A DNA stretch of 64,000 nucleotides from Sipunculus nudus (GCA_026874595.1 CM049316.1:47804695-47868694); one strand, 5' to 3'; counted from the first letter of the stretch, positions 1-14,815 are shown. Numbers and translations: made by a program. Notes: generated from the sequence alone by a model not told the origin.

Positions 1-3000
1 GGTGGCTATTTGCTCCATGTTTAAAAGGCTAGGTAGCTATTTGTTCCATGTTTAAAAGGCTAGGTAGCTACCTGCTCCATGTTTAAAAGGCTAGGTAGCT
101 ACCTGCTCCATGTTTAATAGGCAAGGTAGCTATTTGTTCCATGTTTAAAAGGCTAGGTGGCTATTTGCTCCATGTTTAAAAGGCTAGGTAGCTATTTGTT
201 CCATGTTTAAAAGGCTAGGTGGCTATTTGCTCCATGTTTAAAAGGCTAGGTAGCTATTTGTTCCATGTTTAATAGGCAAGGTAGCTATTTGCTCCATGTT
301 TAAAAGGCTAGGTGGCTATTTGTTCCATGTTTAAAAGGCTAGGTGGCTATTTGCTCCATGTTTAAAAGGCTAGGTAGCTATTTGTTCCATGTTTAAAAGG
401 CTAGGTGGCTATTTGCTCCATGTTTAAAAGGCTAGGTAGCTATTTGTTCCATGTTTAAAAGGCTAGGTAGCTATTTGTTCCATGTTTAAAAGGCTAGGTG
501 GCTATTTGTTCCATGTTTAAAAGGCTAGGTGGCTATTTGTTCCATGTTTAATAGGCTAGGTAGCTACCTGCTCCATGTTTAATAGGCTAGGTAGCTATTT
601 GTTCCATGTTTAAAAGGCTAGGTGGCTATTTGCTCCATGTTTAAAAGGCTAGGTGGCTATTTGCTCCATGTTTCAAAGGCTAGGTGGCTATTTGCTCCAT
701 GTTTAAAAGGCTAGGTGGCTATTTGCTCCATGTTTAAAAGCCTAGGTAGCTACCTGCTCCATGTTTAATAGGCTAGGTAGCTATTTGTTCCATGTTTAAA
801 AGGCTAGGTAGCTATTTGCTCCATGTTTAAAAGGCTAGGTAGCTATTTGCTCCATGTTTAATAGGCTAGGTAGCTATTTGTTCCATGTTTAATAGGCTAG
901 GTAGCTATTTGTTCCATGTTTAAAAGGCTAGGTAGCTATTTGTTCCATGTTTAAAAGGCTAGGTGGCTATTTGTTCCATGTTTAAAAGGCTAGGTGGCTA
1001 TTTGTTCCATGTTTAAAAGGCTAGGTGGCTATTTGTTCCATGTTTAAAAGGCTAGGTGGCTATTTGTTCCATGTTTAAAAGGCTAGGTAGCTATTTGTTC
1101 CATGTTTAAAAGGCTAGGTGGCTATTTGTTCCATGTTTAAAAGGCTAGGTGGCTATTTGTTCCATGTTTAAAAGGCTAGGTAGCTATTGGTTCCATGTTT
1201 AAAAGGCTAGGTGGCTATTTGTTCCATGTTTAAAAGGCTAGGTGGCTATTTGTTCCATGTTTAATAGGCTAGGTAGCTACCTGCTCCATGTTTAATAGGC
1301 TAGGTAGCTATTTGTTCCATGTTTAAAAGGCTAGGTGGCTATTTGCTCCATGTTTAAAAGGCTAGGTAGCTATTTGCTCCATGTTTAATAGGCTAGGTAG
1401 CTATTTGTTCCATGTTTAATAGGCTAGGTAGCTATTTGTTCCATGTTTAAAAGGCTAGGTAGCTATTTGTTCCATGTTTAAAAGGCTAGGTGGCTATTTG
1501 TTCCATGTTTAAAAGGCTAGGTGGCTATTTGTTCCATGTTTAAAAGGCTAGGTGGCTATTTGTTCCATGTTTAAAAGGCTAGGTGGCTATTTGTTCCATG
1601 TTTAAAAGGCTAGGTAGCTATTTGTTCCATGTTTAAAAGGCTAGGTGGCTATTTGTTCCATGTTTAAAAGGCTAGGTGGCTATTTGTTCCATGTTTAAAA
1701 GGCTAGGTAGCTATTGGTTCCATGTTTAAAAGGCTAGGTGGCTATTTGTTCCATGTTTAAAAGGCTAGGTAGCTATTTGTTCCATGTTTAAAAGGCTAGG
1801 TGGCTATTTGTTCCATGTTTAAAAGGCTAGGTAGCTATTTGTTCCATGTTTAAAAGGCTAGGTGGCTATTTGTTCCATGTTTAAAAGGCTAGGTAGCTAT
1901 TTGTTCCATGTTTAAAAGGCTAGGTGGCTATTTGTTCCATGTTTAAAAGGCTAGGTAGCTATTTGTTCCATGTTTAAAAGGCTAGGTAGCTATTTGTTCC
2001 ATGTTTAAAAGGCTAGGTGGCTATTTGTTCCATGTTTAAAAGGCTAGGTAGCTATTTGTTCCATGTTTAAAAGGCTAGGTGGCTATTTGTTCCATGTTTA
2101 AAAGGCTAGGTGGCTATTTGTTCCATGTTTAAAAGGCTAGGTAGCTACCTGCTCCATGTTTAATAGGCTAGGTAGCTATTTGTTCCATGTTTAAAAGGCT
2201 AGGTGGCTATTTGTTCCATGTTTAAAAGGCTAGGTAGCTATTTGTTCCATGTTTAAAAGGCTAGGTAGCTATTTGTTCCATGTTTAAAAGGCTAGGTAGC
2301 TATTTGTTCCATGTTTAAAAGGCTAGGTGGCTATTTGTTCCATGTTTAATAGGCTAGGTAGCTACCTGCTCCATGTTTAATAGGCTAGGTGGCTATTTGT
2401 TCCATGTTTAAAAGGCTAGGTAGCTATTTGTTCCATGTTTAAAAGGCTAGGTAGCTATTTGTTCCATGTTTAAAAGGCTAGGTAGCTATTTGTTCAATGT
2501 TTAAAAGGCTAGGTGGCTATTTGTTCCATGTTTAAAAGGCTAGGTGGCTATTTGCTCCATGTTTAAAAGGCTAGGTGGCTATTTGTTCCATGTTTAAAAG
2601 GCTAGGTGGCTATTTGGTCCATGTTTAAAAGGCTAGGTAGCTATTTGTTCCATGTTTAAAAGGCTAGGTGGCTATTTGTTCCATGTTTAAAAGGCTAGGT
2701 AGCTATTTGTTCCATGTTTAAAAGGCTAGGTGGCTATTTGTTCCATGTTTAAAAGGCTAGGTGGCTATTTGTTCCATGTTTAAAAGGCTAGGTAGCTATT
2801 TGTTCCATGTTTAAAAGGCTAGGTAGCTACCTGCTCCATGTTTAATAGGCTAGGTAGCTACCTGCTCCATGTTTAAAAGGCTAGGTAGCTATTTGTTCCA
2901 TGTTTAAAAGGCTAGGTGGCTATTTGTTCCATGTTTAAAAGGCTAGGTAGCTATTTGTTCCATGTTTAAAAGGCTAGGTAGCTATTTGTTCCATGTTTAA

Positions 3001-6000
3001 AAGGCTAGGTAGCTATTTGTTCCATGTTTAAAAGGCTAGGTGGCTATTTGTTCCATGTTTAAAAGGCTAGGTGGCTATTTGCTCCATGTTTAATAGGCTA
3101 GGTAGCTATTTGTTCCATGTTTAAAAGGCTAGGTAGCTATTTGCTCCATGTTTAAAAGGCTAGGTGGCTATTTGCTCCATGTTTAAAAGGCTAGGTAGCT
3201 ATTTGTTCCATGTTTAAAAGGCTAGGTGGCTATTTGCTCCATGTTTAAAAGGCTAGGTAGCTATTTGCTCCATGTTTAAAAGGCTAGGTGGCTATTTGCT
3301 CCATGTTTAAAAGGCTAGGTGGCTATTTGCTCCATGTTTAATAGGCTAGGTAGCTATTTGTTCCATGTTTAAAAGGCTAGGTGGCTATTTGCTCCATGTT
3401 TAAAAGGCTAGGTAGCTATTTGTTCCATGTTTAAAAGGCTAGGTGGCTATTTGCTCCATGTTTAAAAGGCTAGGTAGCTATTTGTTCCATGTTTAAAAGG
3501 CTAGGTAGCTATTTGTTCCATGTTTAAAAGGCTAGGTAGCTATTTGTTCCATGTTTAAAAGGCTAGGTAGCTATTTGTTCCATGTTTAATAGGCTAGGTA
3601 GCTACCTGCTCCATGTTTAAAAGGCTAGGTAGCTATTTGTTCCATGTTTAAAAGGCTAGGTAGCTATTTGTTCCATGTTTAAAAGGCTAGGTAGCTATTT
3701 GTTCCATGTTTAAAAGGCTAGGTAGCTATTTGTTCCATGTTTAATAGGCTAGGTAACTACCTGCTCCATGTTTAATAGGCTAGGTAGCTATTTGTTCCAT
3801 GTTTAAAAGGCTAGGTAGCTATTTGCTCCATGTTTAAAAGGATAGGTGGCTATTTGCTCCATGTTTAAAAGGCTAGGTGGCTATTTGCTCCATGTTTAAA
3901 AGGCTAGGTAGCTATTTGTTCCATGTTTAAAAGGCTAGGTAGCTATTTGTTCCATGTTTAATAGGCTAGGTAGCTATTTGTTCCATGTTGAAAAGGCTAG
4001 GTGGCTATTTGCTCCATGTTTAAAAGGCTAGGTGGCTATTTGCTCCATGTTTAAAAGGCTAGGTAGCTATTTGTTCCATGTTTAAAAGGCTAGGTAGCTA
4101 TTTGTTCCATGTTTAAAAGGCTAGGTAGCTATTTGTTCCATGTTTAAAAGGCAAGGTGGCTATTTGCTCCATGTTTAATAGGCTAGGTAGCTATTTGTTC
4201 CATGTTTAAAAGGCTAGGTAGCTATTTGTTCCATGTTTAAAAGGCTAGGTAGCTATTTGTTCCATGTTTAAAAGGCTAGGTAGCTATTTGTTCCATGTTT
4301 AAAAGGCTAGGTGGCTATTTGCTCCATGTTTAATAGGCTAGGTAGCTACCTGCTCCATGTTTAATAGGCTAGGTAGCTATTTGTTCCATGTTTAAAAGGC
4401 TAGGTAGCTATTTGTTCCATGTTTAAAAGGCTAGGTAGCTATTTGTTCCATGTTTAATAGGCTAGGTAGCTACCTGCTCCATGTTTAATAGGCTAGGTAG
4501 CTATTTGTTCCATGTTTAAAAGGCTAGGTGGCTATTTGTTCCATGTTTAAAAGGCTAGGTAGCTATTTGCTCCATGTTTAAAAGGCTAGGTAGCTATTTG
4601 TTCCATGTTTAAAAGGCTAGGTAGCTATTTGTTCCATGTTTAAAAGGCTAGGTAGCTATTTGTTCCATGTTTAAAAGGCTAGGTGGCTATTTGCTCCATG
4701 TTTAATAGGCTAGGTAGCTATTTGTTCCATGTTTAATAGGCTAGGTAGCTACCTGCTCCATGTTTAATAGGCTAGGTAGCTATTTGTTCCATGTTTAAAA
4801 GGCTAGGTGGCTATTTGCTCCATGTTTAAAAGGCTAGGTAGCTATTTGTTCCATGTTTAAAAGGCTAGGTAGCTATTTGTTCCATGTTTAAAAGGCTAGG
4901 TAGCTATTTGTTCCATGTTTAAAAGGCTAGGTGGCTATTTGCTCCATGTTTAATAGGCTAGGTAGCTATTTGTTCCATGTTTAAAAGGCTAGGTAGCTAT
5001 TTGTTCCATGTTTAAAAGGCTAGGTGGCTATTTGTTCCATGTTTAAAAGGCTAGGTGGCTATTTGTTCCATGTTTAAAAGGCTAGGTAGCTATTTGTTCC
5101 ATGTTTAAAAGGCTAGGTGGCTATTTGCTCCATGTTTAAAAGGCTAGGTGGCTATTTGCTCCATGTTTAATAGGCAAGGTAGCTATTTGTTCCATGTTTA
5201 AAAGGCTAGGTAGCTATTTGTTCCATGTTTAAAAGGCTAGGTGGCTATTTGCTCCATGTTTAAAAGGCTAGGTGGCTATTTGCTCCATGTTTAATAGGCA
5301 AGGTAGCTATTTGTTCCATGTTTAATAGGCTAGGTAGCTATTTGTTCCATGTTTAAAAGGCTAGGTGGCTATTTGCTCCATGTTTAAAAGGCTAGGTGGC
5401 TATTTGCTCCATTTTTAATAGGCAAGGTAGCTATTTGTTCCATGTTTAATAGGCTAGGTAGCTATTTGTTCCATGTTTAAAAGGCTAGGTAGCTATTTGT
5501 TCCATGTTTAATAGGCAAGGTGGCTATTTGTTCCATGTTTAAAAGGCTAGGTAGCTACCTGCTCCATGTTTAAAAGGCTAGGTAGCTACCTGCTCCATGT
5601 TTAATAGGCAAGGTAGCTATTTGTTCCATGTTTAAAAGGCTAGGTGGCTATTTGCTCCATGTTTAAAAGGCTAGGTAGCTATTTGTTCCATGTTTAATAG
5701 GCAAGGTAGCTATTTGTTCCATGTTTAAAAGGCTAGGTGGCTATTTGCTCCATGTTTAAAAGGCTAGGTGGCTATTTGTTCCATGTTTAAAAGGCTAGGT
5801 AGCTATTTGTTCCATGTTTAAAAGGCTAGGTAGCTACCTGCTCCATGTTTAATAGGCAAGGTAGCTATTTGTTCCATGTTTAAAAGGCTAGGTAGCTATT
5901 TGTTCCATGTTTAAAAGGCTAGGTGGCTATTTGTTCCATGTTTAAAAGGCTAGGTGGCTATTTGTTCCATGTTTAAAAGGCTAGGTAGCTATTTGTTCCA

Positions 6001-9000
6001 TGTTTAAAAGGCTAGGTGGCTATTTGCTCCATGTTTAAAAGGCTAGGTGGCTATTTGCTCCATGTTTAATAGGCAAGGTAGCTATTTGTTCCATGTTTAA
6101 AAGGCTAGGTAGCTATTTGTTCCATGTTTAAAAGGCTAGGTGGCTATTTGCTCCATGTTTAAAAGGCTAGGTGGCTATTTGCTCCATGTTTAATAGGCAA
6201 GGTAGCTATTTGTTCCATGTTTAATAGGCTAGGTAGCTATTTGTTCCATGTTTAAAAGGCTAGGTGGCTATTTGCTCCATGTTTAAAAGGCTAGGTGGCT
6301 ATTTGCTCCATGTTTAATAGGCAAGGTAGCTATTTGTTCCATGTTTAATAGGCTAGGTAGCTATTTGTTCCATGTTTAAAAGGCTAGGTAGCTATTTGTT
6401 CCATGTTTAATAGGCAAGGTGGCTATTTGTTCCATGTTTAAAAGGCTAGGTAGCTACCTGCTCCATGTTTAAAAGGCTAGGTAGCTACCTGCTCCATGTT
6501 TAATAGGCAAGGTAGCTATTTGTTCCATGTTTAAAAGGCTAGGTGGCTATTTGCTCCATGTTTAAAAGGCTAGGTAGCTATTTGTTCCATGTTTAAAAGG
6601 CTAGGTGGCTATTTGCTCCATGTTTAAAAGGCTAGGTAGCTATTTGTTCCATGTTTAAAAGGCTAGGTAGCTACCTGCTCCATGTTTAAAAGGCTAGGTA
6701 GCTACCTGCTCCATGTTTAATAGGCAAGGTAGCTATTTGTTCCATGTTTAAAAGGCTAGGTGGCTATTTGCTCCATGTTTAAAAGGCTAGGTAGCTATTT
6801 GTTCCATGTTTAAAAGGCTAGGTGGCTATTTGCTCCATGTTTAAAAGGCTAGGTAGCTATTTGTTCCATGTTTAATAGGCAAGGTAGCTATTTGCTCCAT
6901 GTTTAAAAGGCTAGGTGGCTATTTGTTCCATGTTTAAAAGGCTAGGTGGCTATTTGCTCCATGTTTAAAAGGCTAGGTAGCTATTTGTTCCATGTTTAAA
7001 AGGCTAGGTGGCTATTTGCTCCATGTTTAAAAGGCTAGGTAGCTATTTGTTCCATGTTTAAAAGGCTAGGTAGCTATTTGTTCCATGTTTAAAAGGCTAG
7101 GTGGCTATTTGTTCCATGTTTAAAAGGCTAGGTGGCTATTTGTTCCATGTTTAATAGGCTAGGTAGCTACCTGCTCCATGTTTAATAGGCTAGGTAGCTA
7201 TTTGTTCCATGTTTAAAAGGCTAGGTGGCTATTTGCTCCATGTTTAAAAGGCTAGGTGGCTATTTGCTCCATGTTTCAAAGGCTAGGTGGCTATTTGCTC
7301 CATGTTTAAAAGGCTAGGTGGCTATTTGCTCCATGTTTAAAAGCCTAGGTAGCTACCTGCTCCATGTTTAATAGGCTAGGTAGCTATTTGTTCCATGTTT
7401 AAAAGGCTAGGTAGCTATTTGCTCCATGTTTAAAAGGCTAGGTAGCTATTTGCTCCATGTTTAATAGGCTAGGTAGCTATTTGTTCCATGTTTAATAGGC
7501 TAGGTAGCTATTTGTTCCATGTTTAAAAGGCTAGGTAGCTATTTGTTCCATGTTTAAAAGGCTAGGTGGCTATTTGTTCCATGTTTAAAAGGCTAGGTGG
7601 CTATTTGTTCCATGTTTAAAAGGCTAGGTGGCTATTTGTTCCATGTTTAAAAGGCTAGGTGGCTATTTGTTCCATGTTTAAAAGGCTAGGTAGCTATTTG
7701 TTCCATGTTTAAAAGGCTAGGTGGCTATTTGTTCCATGTTTAAAAGGCTAGGTGGCTATTTGTTCCATGTTTAAAAGGCTAGGTAGCTATTGGTTCCATG
7801 TTTAAAAGGCTAGGTGGCTATTTGTTCCATGTTTAAAAGGCTAGGTGGCTATTTGTTCCATGTTTAATAGGCTAGGTAGCTACCTGCTCCATGTTTAATA
7901 GGCTAGGTAGCTATTTGTTCCATGTTTAAAAGGCTAGGTGGCTATTTGCTCCATGTTTAAAAGGCTAGGTGGCTATTTGCTCCATGTTTCAAAGGCTAGG
8001 TGGCTATTTGCTCCATGTTTAAAAGGCTAGGTGGCTATTTGCTCCATGTTTAAAAGGCTAGGTAGCTACCTGCTCCATGTTTAATAGGCTAGGTAGCTAT
8101 TTGTTCCATGTTTAAAAGGCTAGGTAGCTATTTGCTCCATGTTTAAAAGGCTAGGTAGCTATTTGCTCCATGTTTAATAGGCAAGGTAGCTATTTGTTCC
8201 ATGTTTAATAGGCTAGGTAGCTATTTGTTCCATGTTTAAAAGGCTAGGTAGCTATTTGTTCCATGTTTAAAAGGCTAGGTGGCTATTTGTTCCATGTTTA
8301 AAAGGCTAGGTGGCTATTTGTTCCATGTTTAAAAGGCTAGGTGGCTATTTGTTCCATGTTTAAAAGGCTAGGTGGCTATTTGTTCCATGTTTAAAAGGCT
8401 AGGTAGCTATTTGTTCCATGTTTAAAAGGCTAGGTGGCTATTTGTTCCATGTTTAAAAGGCTAGGTGGCTATTTGTTCCATGTTTAAAAGGCTAGGTAGC
8501 TATTGGTTCCATGTTTAAAAGGCTAGGTGGCTATTTGTTCCATGTTTAAAAGGCTAGGTAGCTATTTGTTCCATGTTTAAAAGGCTAGGTGGCTATTTGT
8601 TCCATGTTTAAAAGGCTAGGTAGCTATTTGTTCCATGTTTAAAAGGCTAGGTGGCTATTTGTTCCATGTTTAAAAGGCTAGGTAGCTATTTGTTCCATGT
8701 TTAAAAGGCTAGGTGGCTATTTGTTCCATGTTTAAAAGGCTAGGTAGCTATTTGTTCCATGTTTAAAAGGCTAGGTAGCTATTTGTTCCATGTTTAAAAG
8801 GCTAGGTGGCTATTTGTTCCATGTTTAAAAGGCTAGGTAGCTATTTGTTCCATGTTTAAAAGGCTAGGTGGCTATTTGTTCCATGTTTAAAAGGCTAGGT
8901 GGCTATTTGTTCCATGTTTAAAAGGCTAGGTAGCTACCTGCTCCATGTTTAATAGGCTAGGTAGCTATTTGTTCCATGTTTAAAAGGCTAGGTGGCTATT

Positions 9001-12000
9001 TGTTCCATGTTTAAAAGGCTAGGTAGCTATTTGTTCCATGTTTAAAAGGCTAGGTAGCTATTTGTTCCATGTTTAAAAGGCTAGGTAGCTATTTGTTCCA
9101 TGTTTAAAAGGCTAGGTGGCTATTTGTTCCATGTTTAATAGGCTAGGTAGCTACCTGCTCCATGTTTAATAGGCTAGGTGGCTATTTGTTCCATGTTTAA
9201 AAGGCTAGGTAGCTATTTGTTCCATGTTTAAAAGGCTAGGTCGCTATTTGTTCCATGTTTAAAAGGCTAGGTAGCTATTTGTTCAATGTTTAAAAGGCTA
9301 GGTGGCTATTTGTTCCATGTTTAAAAGGCTAGGTGGCTATTTGCTCCATGTTTAAAAGGCTAGGTGGCTATTTGTTCCATGTTTAAAAGGCTAGGTGGCT
9401 ATTTGGTCCATGTTTAAAAGGCTAGGTAGCTATTTGTTCCATGTTTAAAAGGCTAGGTGGCTATTTGTTCCATGTTTAAAAGGCTAGGTAGCTATTTGTT
9501 CCATGTTTAAAAGGCTAGGTGGCTATTTGTTCCATGTTTAAAAGGCTAGGTGGCTATTTGTTCCATGTTTAAAAGGCTAGGTAGCTATTTGTTCCATGTT
9601 TAAAAGGCTAGGTAGCTACCTGCTCCATGTTTAATAGGCTAGGTAGCTACCTGCTCCATGTTTAAAAGGCTAGGTAGCTATTTGTTCCATGTTTAAAAGG
9701 CTAGGTGGCTATTTGTTCCATGTTTAAAAGGCTAGGTAGCTATTTGTTCCATGTTTAAAAGGCTAGGTAGCTATTTGTTCCATGTTTAAAAGGCTAGGTA
9801 GCTATTTGTTCCATGTTTAAAAGGCTAGGTGGCTATTTGTTCCATGTTTAAAAGGCTAGGTGGCTATTTGTTCCATGTTTAAAATGCTAGGTAGCTATTT
9901 GTTCCATGTTTAAAAGGCTAGGTGGCTATTTGCTCCATGTTTAAAAGGCTAGGTGGCTATTTCCTCCATGTTTAATAGGCAAGGTAGCTATTTGCTCCAT
10001 GTTTAAAAGGCTAGGTAGCTATTTGTTCCATGTTTAAAAGGCTAGGTAGCTATTTGTTCCATGTTTAATAGGCAAGGTGGCTATTTGCTCCATGTTTAAA
10101 AGGCTAGGTGGCTATTTGCTCCATGTTTAATAGGCAAGGTAGCTATTTGTTCCATGTTTAAAAGGCTAGGTAGCTATTTGTTCCATGTTTAAAAGGCTAG
10201 GTAGCTATTTGTTCCATGTTTAAAAGGCTAGGTGGCTATTTGCTCCATGTTTAAAAGGCTAGGTGGCTATTTGCTCCATGTTTAATAGGCAAGTTAACTA
10301 TTTGCTCCATGTTTAAAAGGCTAGGTAGCTATTTGTTCCATGTTTAAAAGGCTAGGTAGCTATTTGTTCCATGTTTAAAAGGCTAGGTGGCTATTTGTTC
10401 CATGTTTAAAAGGCTAGGTAGCTTACTGCTCCATGTTTAAAAGGCTAGGTAGCTATTTGTTCCATGTTTAAAAGGCTAGGTAGCTATTTGTTCCATGTTT
10501 AAAAGGCTAGGTAGCTACCTGCTCCATGTTTAATAGGCTAGGTAGCTACCTGCTCCATGTTTAAAAGGCTAGGTAGCTACCTGCTCCATGTTTAAAAGGC
10601 TAGGTAGCTATTTGTTCCATGTTTAAAAGGCTAGGTAGCTATTTGCTCCATGTTTAAAAGGCTAGGTGGCTATTTGTTCCATGTTTAAAAGGCTAGGTAG
10701 CTACCTGCTCCATGTTTAAAAGGCTAGGTAGCTATTTGTTCCATGTTTAAAAGGCTAGGTATCTATTTGTTCCATGTTTAATAGGCTAGGTAGCTACCTG
10801 CTCCATGTTTAAAAGGCTAGGTAGCTACCTGCTCCATGTTTAAAAGGCTAGGTGGCTATTTGTTCCATGTTTAAAAGGCTAGGTAGCTATTTGTTCCATG
10901 TTTAATAGGCTAGGTAGCTATTTGTTCCATGTTTAATAGGCTAGGTAGCTACCTGCTCCATGTTTAAAAGGCTAGGTAGCTATTTGTTCCATGTTTAAAA
11001 GGCTAGGTAGCTATTTGTTCCATGTTTAAAAGGCTAGGTAGCTACCTGGTCCATGTTTAAAAGGCTAGGTGGCTATTTGTTCCATGTTTAAAAGGCTAGG
11101 TAGCTATTTGTTCCATGTTTAATAGGCTAGGTAGCTATTTGTTCCATGTTTAATAGGCTAGGTAGCTACCTGCTCCATGTTTAAAAGGCTAGGTAGCTAT
11201 TTGTTCCATGTTTAATAGGCTAGGTAGCTACCTGCTCCATGTTTAAAAGGCTAGGTAGCTACCTGCTCCATGTTTAAAAGGCTAGGTGGCTATTTGCTCC
11301 ATGTTTAAAAGGCTAGGTGGCTATTTGTTCCATGTTTAATAGGCTAGGTAGCTACCTGCTCCATGTTTAAAAGGCTAGGTAGCTACCTGCTCCATGTTTA
11401 AAAGGCTAGGTAGCTATTTGTTCCATGTTTAAAAGGCTAGGTAGCTATTTGTTCCATGTTTAAAAGGCTAGGTGGCTATTTGTTCCATGTTTAAAAGGCT
11501 AGGTAGCTACCTGCTCCATGTTTAAAAGGCTAGGTAGCTACCTGCTCCATGTTTAAAAGGCTAGGTAGCTATTTGTTCCATGTTTAAAAGGCTAGGTGGC
11601 TATTTGTTCCATGTTTAAAAGGCTAGGTAGCTATTTGTTCCATGTTTAAAAGGCTAGGTAGCTATTTGTTCCATGTTTAAAAGGCTAGGTAGCTATTTGT
11701 TCCATGTTTAAAAGGCTAGGTAGCTACCTGCTCCATGTTTAATAGGCAAGGTAGCTATTTGTTCCATGTTTAAAAGGCTAGGTAGCTATTTGTTCCATGT
11801 TTAAAAGGCTAGGTAGCTATTTGTTCCATGTTTAAAAGGCTAGGTAGCTATTTGCTCCATGTTTAATAGGCTAGGTAGCTACCTGCTCCATGTTTAATAG
11901 GCTAGGTGGCTATTTGTTCCATGTTTAAAAGGCTAGGTGGCTATTTGTTCCATGTTTAAAAGGCTAGGTGGCTATTTGTTCCATGTTTAAAAGGCTAGGT

Positions 12001-14398
12001 AGCTATTTGTTCCATGTTTAAAAGGCTAGGTAGCTATTTGTTCCATGTTTAAAAGGCTAGGTAGCTATTTGTTCCATGTTTAAAAGGCTAGGTAGATATT
12101 TGTTCCATGTTTAAAAGGCTAGGTAGCTACCTGCTCCATGTTTAATAGGCTAGGTGGCTATTTGTTCCATGTTTAAAAGGCTAGGTGGCTATTTGCTCCA
12201 TGTTTAAAAGGCTAGGTGGCTATTTGTTCCATGTTTAAAAGGCTAGGTAGCTATTTGTTCCATGTTTAAAAGGCTAGGTAGCTATTTGTTTCATGTTTAA
12301 AAGGCTAGGTAGCTATTTGTTCCATGTTTAAAAGGCTAGGTAGCTATTTGTTCCATGTTTAAAAGGCTAGGTGGCTATTTGCTCCATGTTTAAAAGGCTA
12401 GGTAGCTATTTGTTCCATGTTTAAAAGGCTAGGTAGCTATTTGTTCCATGTTTAATAGGCAAGGTAGCTATTTGCTCCATGTTTAAAAGGCTAGGTAGCT
12501 ACCTGCTCCATGTTTAATAGGCTAGGTGGCTATTTGTTCCATGTTTAAAAGGCTAGGTAGCTATTTGTTCCATGTTTAATAGGCTAGGTAGCTACCTGCT
12601 CCATGTTTAAAAGGCTAGGTAGCTATTTGTTCCATGTTTAATAGGCTAGGTAGCTATTTGTTCCATGTTTAATAGGCAAGGTAGCTATTTGCTCCATTTT
12701 TAAAAGGCTAGGTAGCTACCTGCTCCATGTTTAATAGGCTAGGTGGCTATTTGTTCCATGTTTAAAAGGCTAGGTAGCTATTTGTTCCATGTTTAATAGG
12801 CTAGGTAGCTACCTGCTCCATGTTTAAAAGGCTAGGTAGCTATTTGTTCCATGTTTAATAGGCTAGGTAGCTATTTGTTCCATGTTTAATAGGCAAGGTA
12901 GCTATTTGCTCCATGTTTAAAAGGCTAGGTAGCTACCTGCTCCATGTTTAATAGGCTAGGTGGCTATTTGTTCCATGTTTAAAAGGCTAGGTAGCTATTT
13001 GTTCCATGTTTAATAGGCTAGGTAGCTACCTGCTCCATGTTTAAAAGGCTAGGTAGCTATTTGTTCCATGTTTAAAAGGCTAGGTAGCTATTTGTTCCAT
13101 GTTTAAAAGGCTAGGTAGCTATTTGTTCCATGTTTAAAAGGCTAGGTGGCTATTTGTTCCATGTTTAAAAGGCTAGGTAGCTATTTGTTCCATGTTTAAA
13201 AGGCTAGGTAGCTATTTGTTCCATGTTTAATAGGCTAGGTAGCTATTTGTTCCATGTTTAATAGGCTAGGTAGCTACCTGCTCCATGTTTAAAAGGCTAG
13301 GTAGCTATTTGTTCCATGTTTAAAAGGCTAGGTAGCTATTTGTTCCATGTTTAAAAGGCTAGGTGGCTATTTGCTCCATGTTTAAAAGGCTAGGTAGCTA
13401 TTTGTTCCATGTTTAAAAGGCTAGGTAGCTATTTGTTCCATGTTTAAAAGGCTAGGTAGCTATTTGTTCCATGTTTAAAAGGCTAGGTGGCTATTTGCTC
13501 CATGTTTAAAAGGCTAGGTAGCTATTTGTTCCATGTTTAAAAGGCTAGGTAGCTATTTGTTCCATGTTTAAAAGGCTAGGTAGCTATTTGTTCCATGTTT
13601 AAAAGGCTAGGTGGCTATTTGCTCCATGTTTACTAGGCTAGGTAGCTATTTGTTCCATGTTTAAAAGGCTAGGTAGCTATTTGTTCCATGTTTAAAAGGC
13701 TAGGTGGCTATTTGTTCCATGTTTAAAAGGCTAGGTGGCTATTTGTTCCATGTTTAAAAGGCTAGGTAGCTATTTGTTCCATGTTTAAAAGGCTAGGTGG
13801 CTATTTGCTCCATGTTTAAAAGGCTAGGTGGCTATTTGCTCCATGTTTAATAGGCAAGGTAGCTATTTGTTCCATGTTTAAAAGGCTAGGTAGCTATTTG
13901 TTCCATGTTTAAAAGGCTAGGTGGCTATTTGCTCCATGTTTAAAAGGCTAGGTGGCTATTTGCTCCATGTTTAATAGGCAAGGTAGCTATTTGTTCCATG
14001 TTTAATAGGCTAGGTAGCTATTTGTTCCATGTTTAAAAGGCTAGGTGGCTATTTGCTCCATGTTTAAAAGGCTAGGTGGCTATTTGCTCCATGTTTAATA
14101 GGCAAGGTAGGTATTTGTTCCATGTTTAATAGGCTAGGTAGCTATTTGTTCCATGTTTAAAAGGCTAGGTGGCTATTTGCTCCATGTTTAATAGGCAAGG
14201 TAGCTATTTGCCCCATGTTTAAGAAGTTAAGTAGCTATTTGCTCCATGTTTAAGAGGTTACATAGCATTCGCACCATGTTTAATAGGCTAGGTAGGTATT
14301 TGTCCCATGTTTAATAGGATTTGCCCCATGCTTAATAGGCTAGGTAGCTACTTGTCCGATGTTAAATAGGCTAGGTAGCTATTTGTCCTATGTTTAAT

Positions 14399-14815
14399 AG
14401 GCTTGGTAGCTATTTGTCCCATGTTTAAAAGGCTAGGTAGCCATTTGTCCCATGTTTAATAGGCTAGGTAGCTATTTGTCCTATGTTTAATAGGCTTGGT
14501 AGCTATTTGTCCCATGTTTAAAAGGCTAGGTAGCCATTTGTCCGATGTTAAATAGGCTAGGTAGCTATTTGTCCTATGTTTAATAGGCTTGGTAGCTATT
14601 TGTCCCATGTTTAAAAGGCTAGGTAGCCATTTGTCCGATGTTAAATAGGCTAGGTAGCTATTTGTCCTATGTTTAATAGGCTTGGTAGCTATTTGTCCCA
14701 TGTTTAAAAGGCTAGGTAGCCATTTGATCGATGTTAAATAGGCTAGGTAGCTATTTGTCCTATGTTTAATAGGCTTGGTAGCTATTTGTCCCATGTTTAA
14801 AAGGCTAGGGAGCCA
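14399..14815. repeat. 93-bp higher-order repeat (3 x 31 bp) at satellite edge
   Basis: Within the diverged edge, a three-unit block recurs at 93-bp spacing (e.g. ctatgtttaataggcttgg at 14481 and 14574), with variants gtccgatgttaaatagg and ggtagccatttg not seen in the main array. Because 93 is divisible by three, one minus-strand frame stays open for 112 codons. That is a by-product of period, not a gene. Confidence 0.85.

Noticed and set aside
14456-14794. 112-codon minus-strand open frame with a repeated ~31-residue peptide
   Set aside because: It is the 93-bp higher-order unit of the satellite; period divisible by three keeps it open. No splice or start context.
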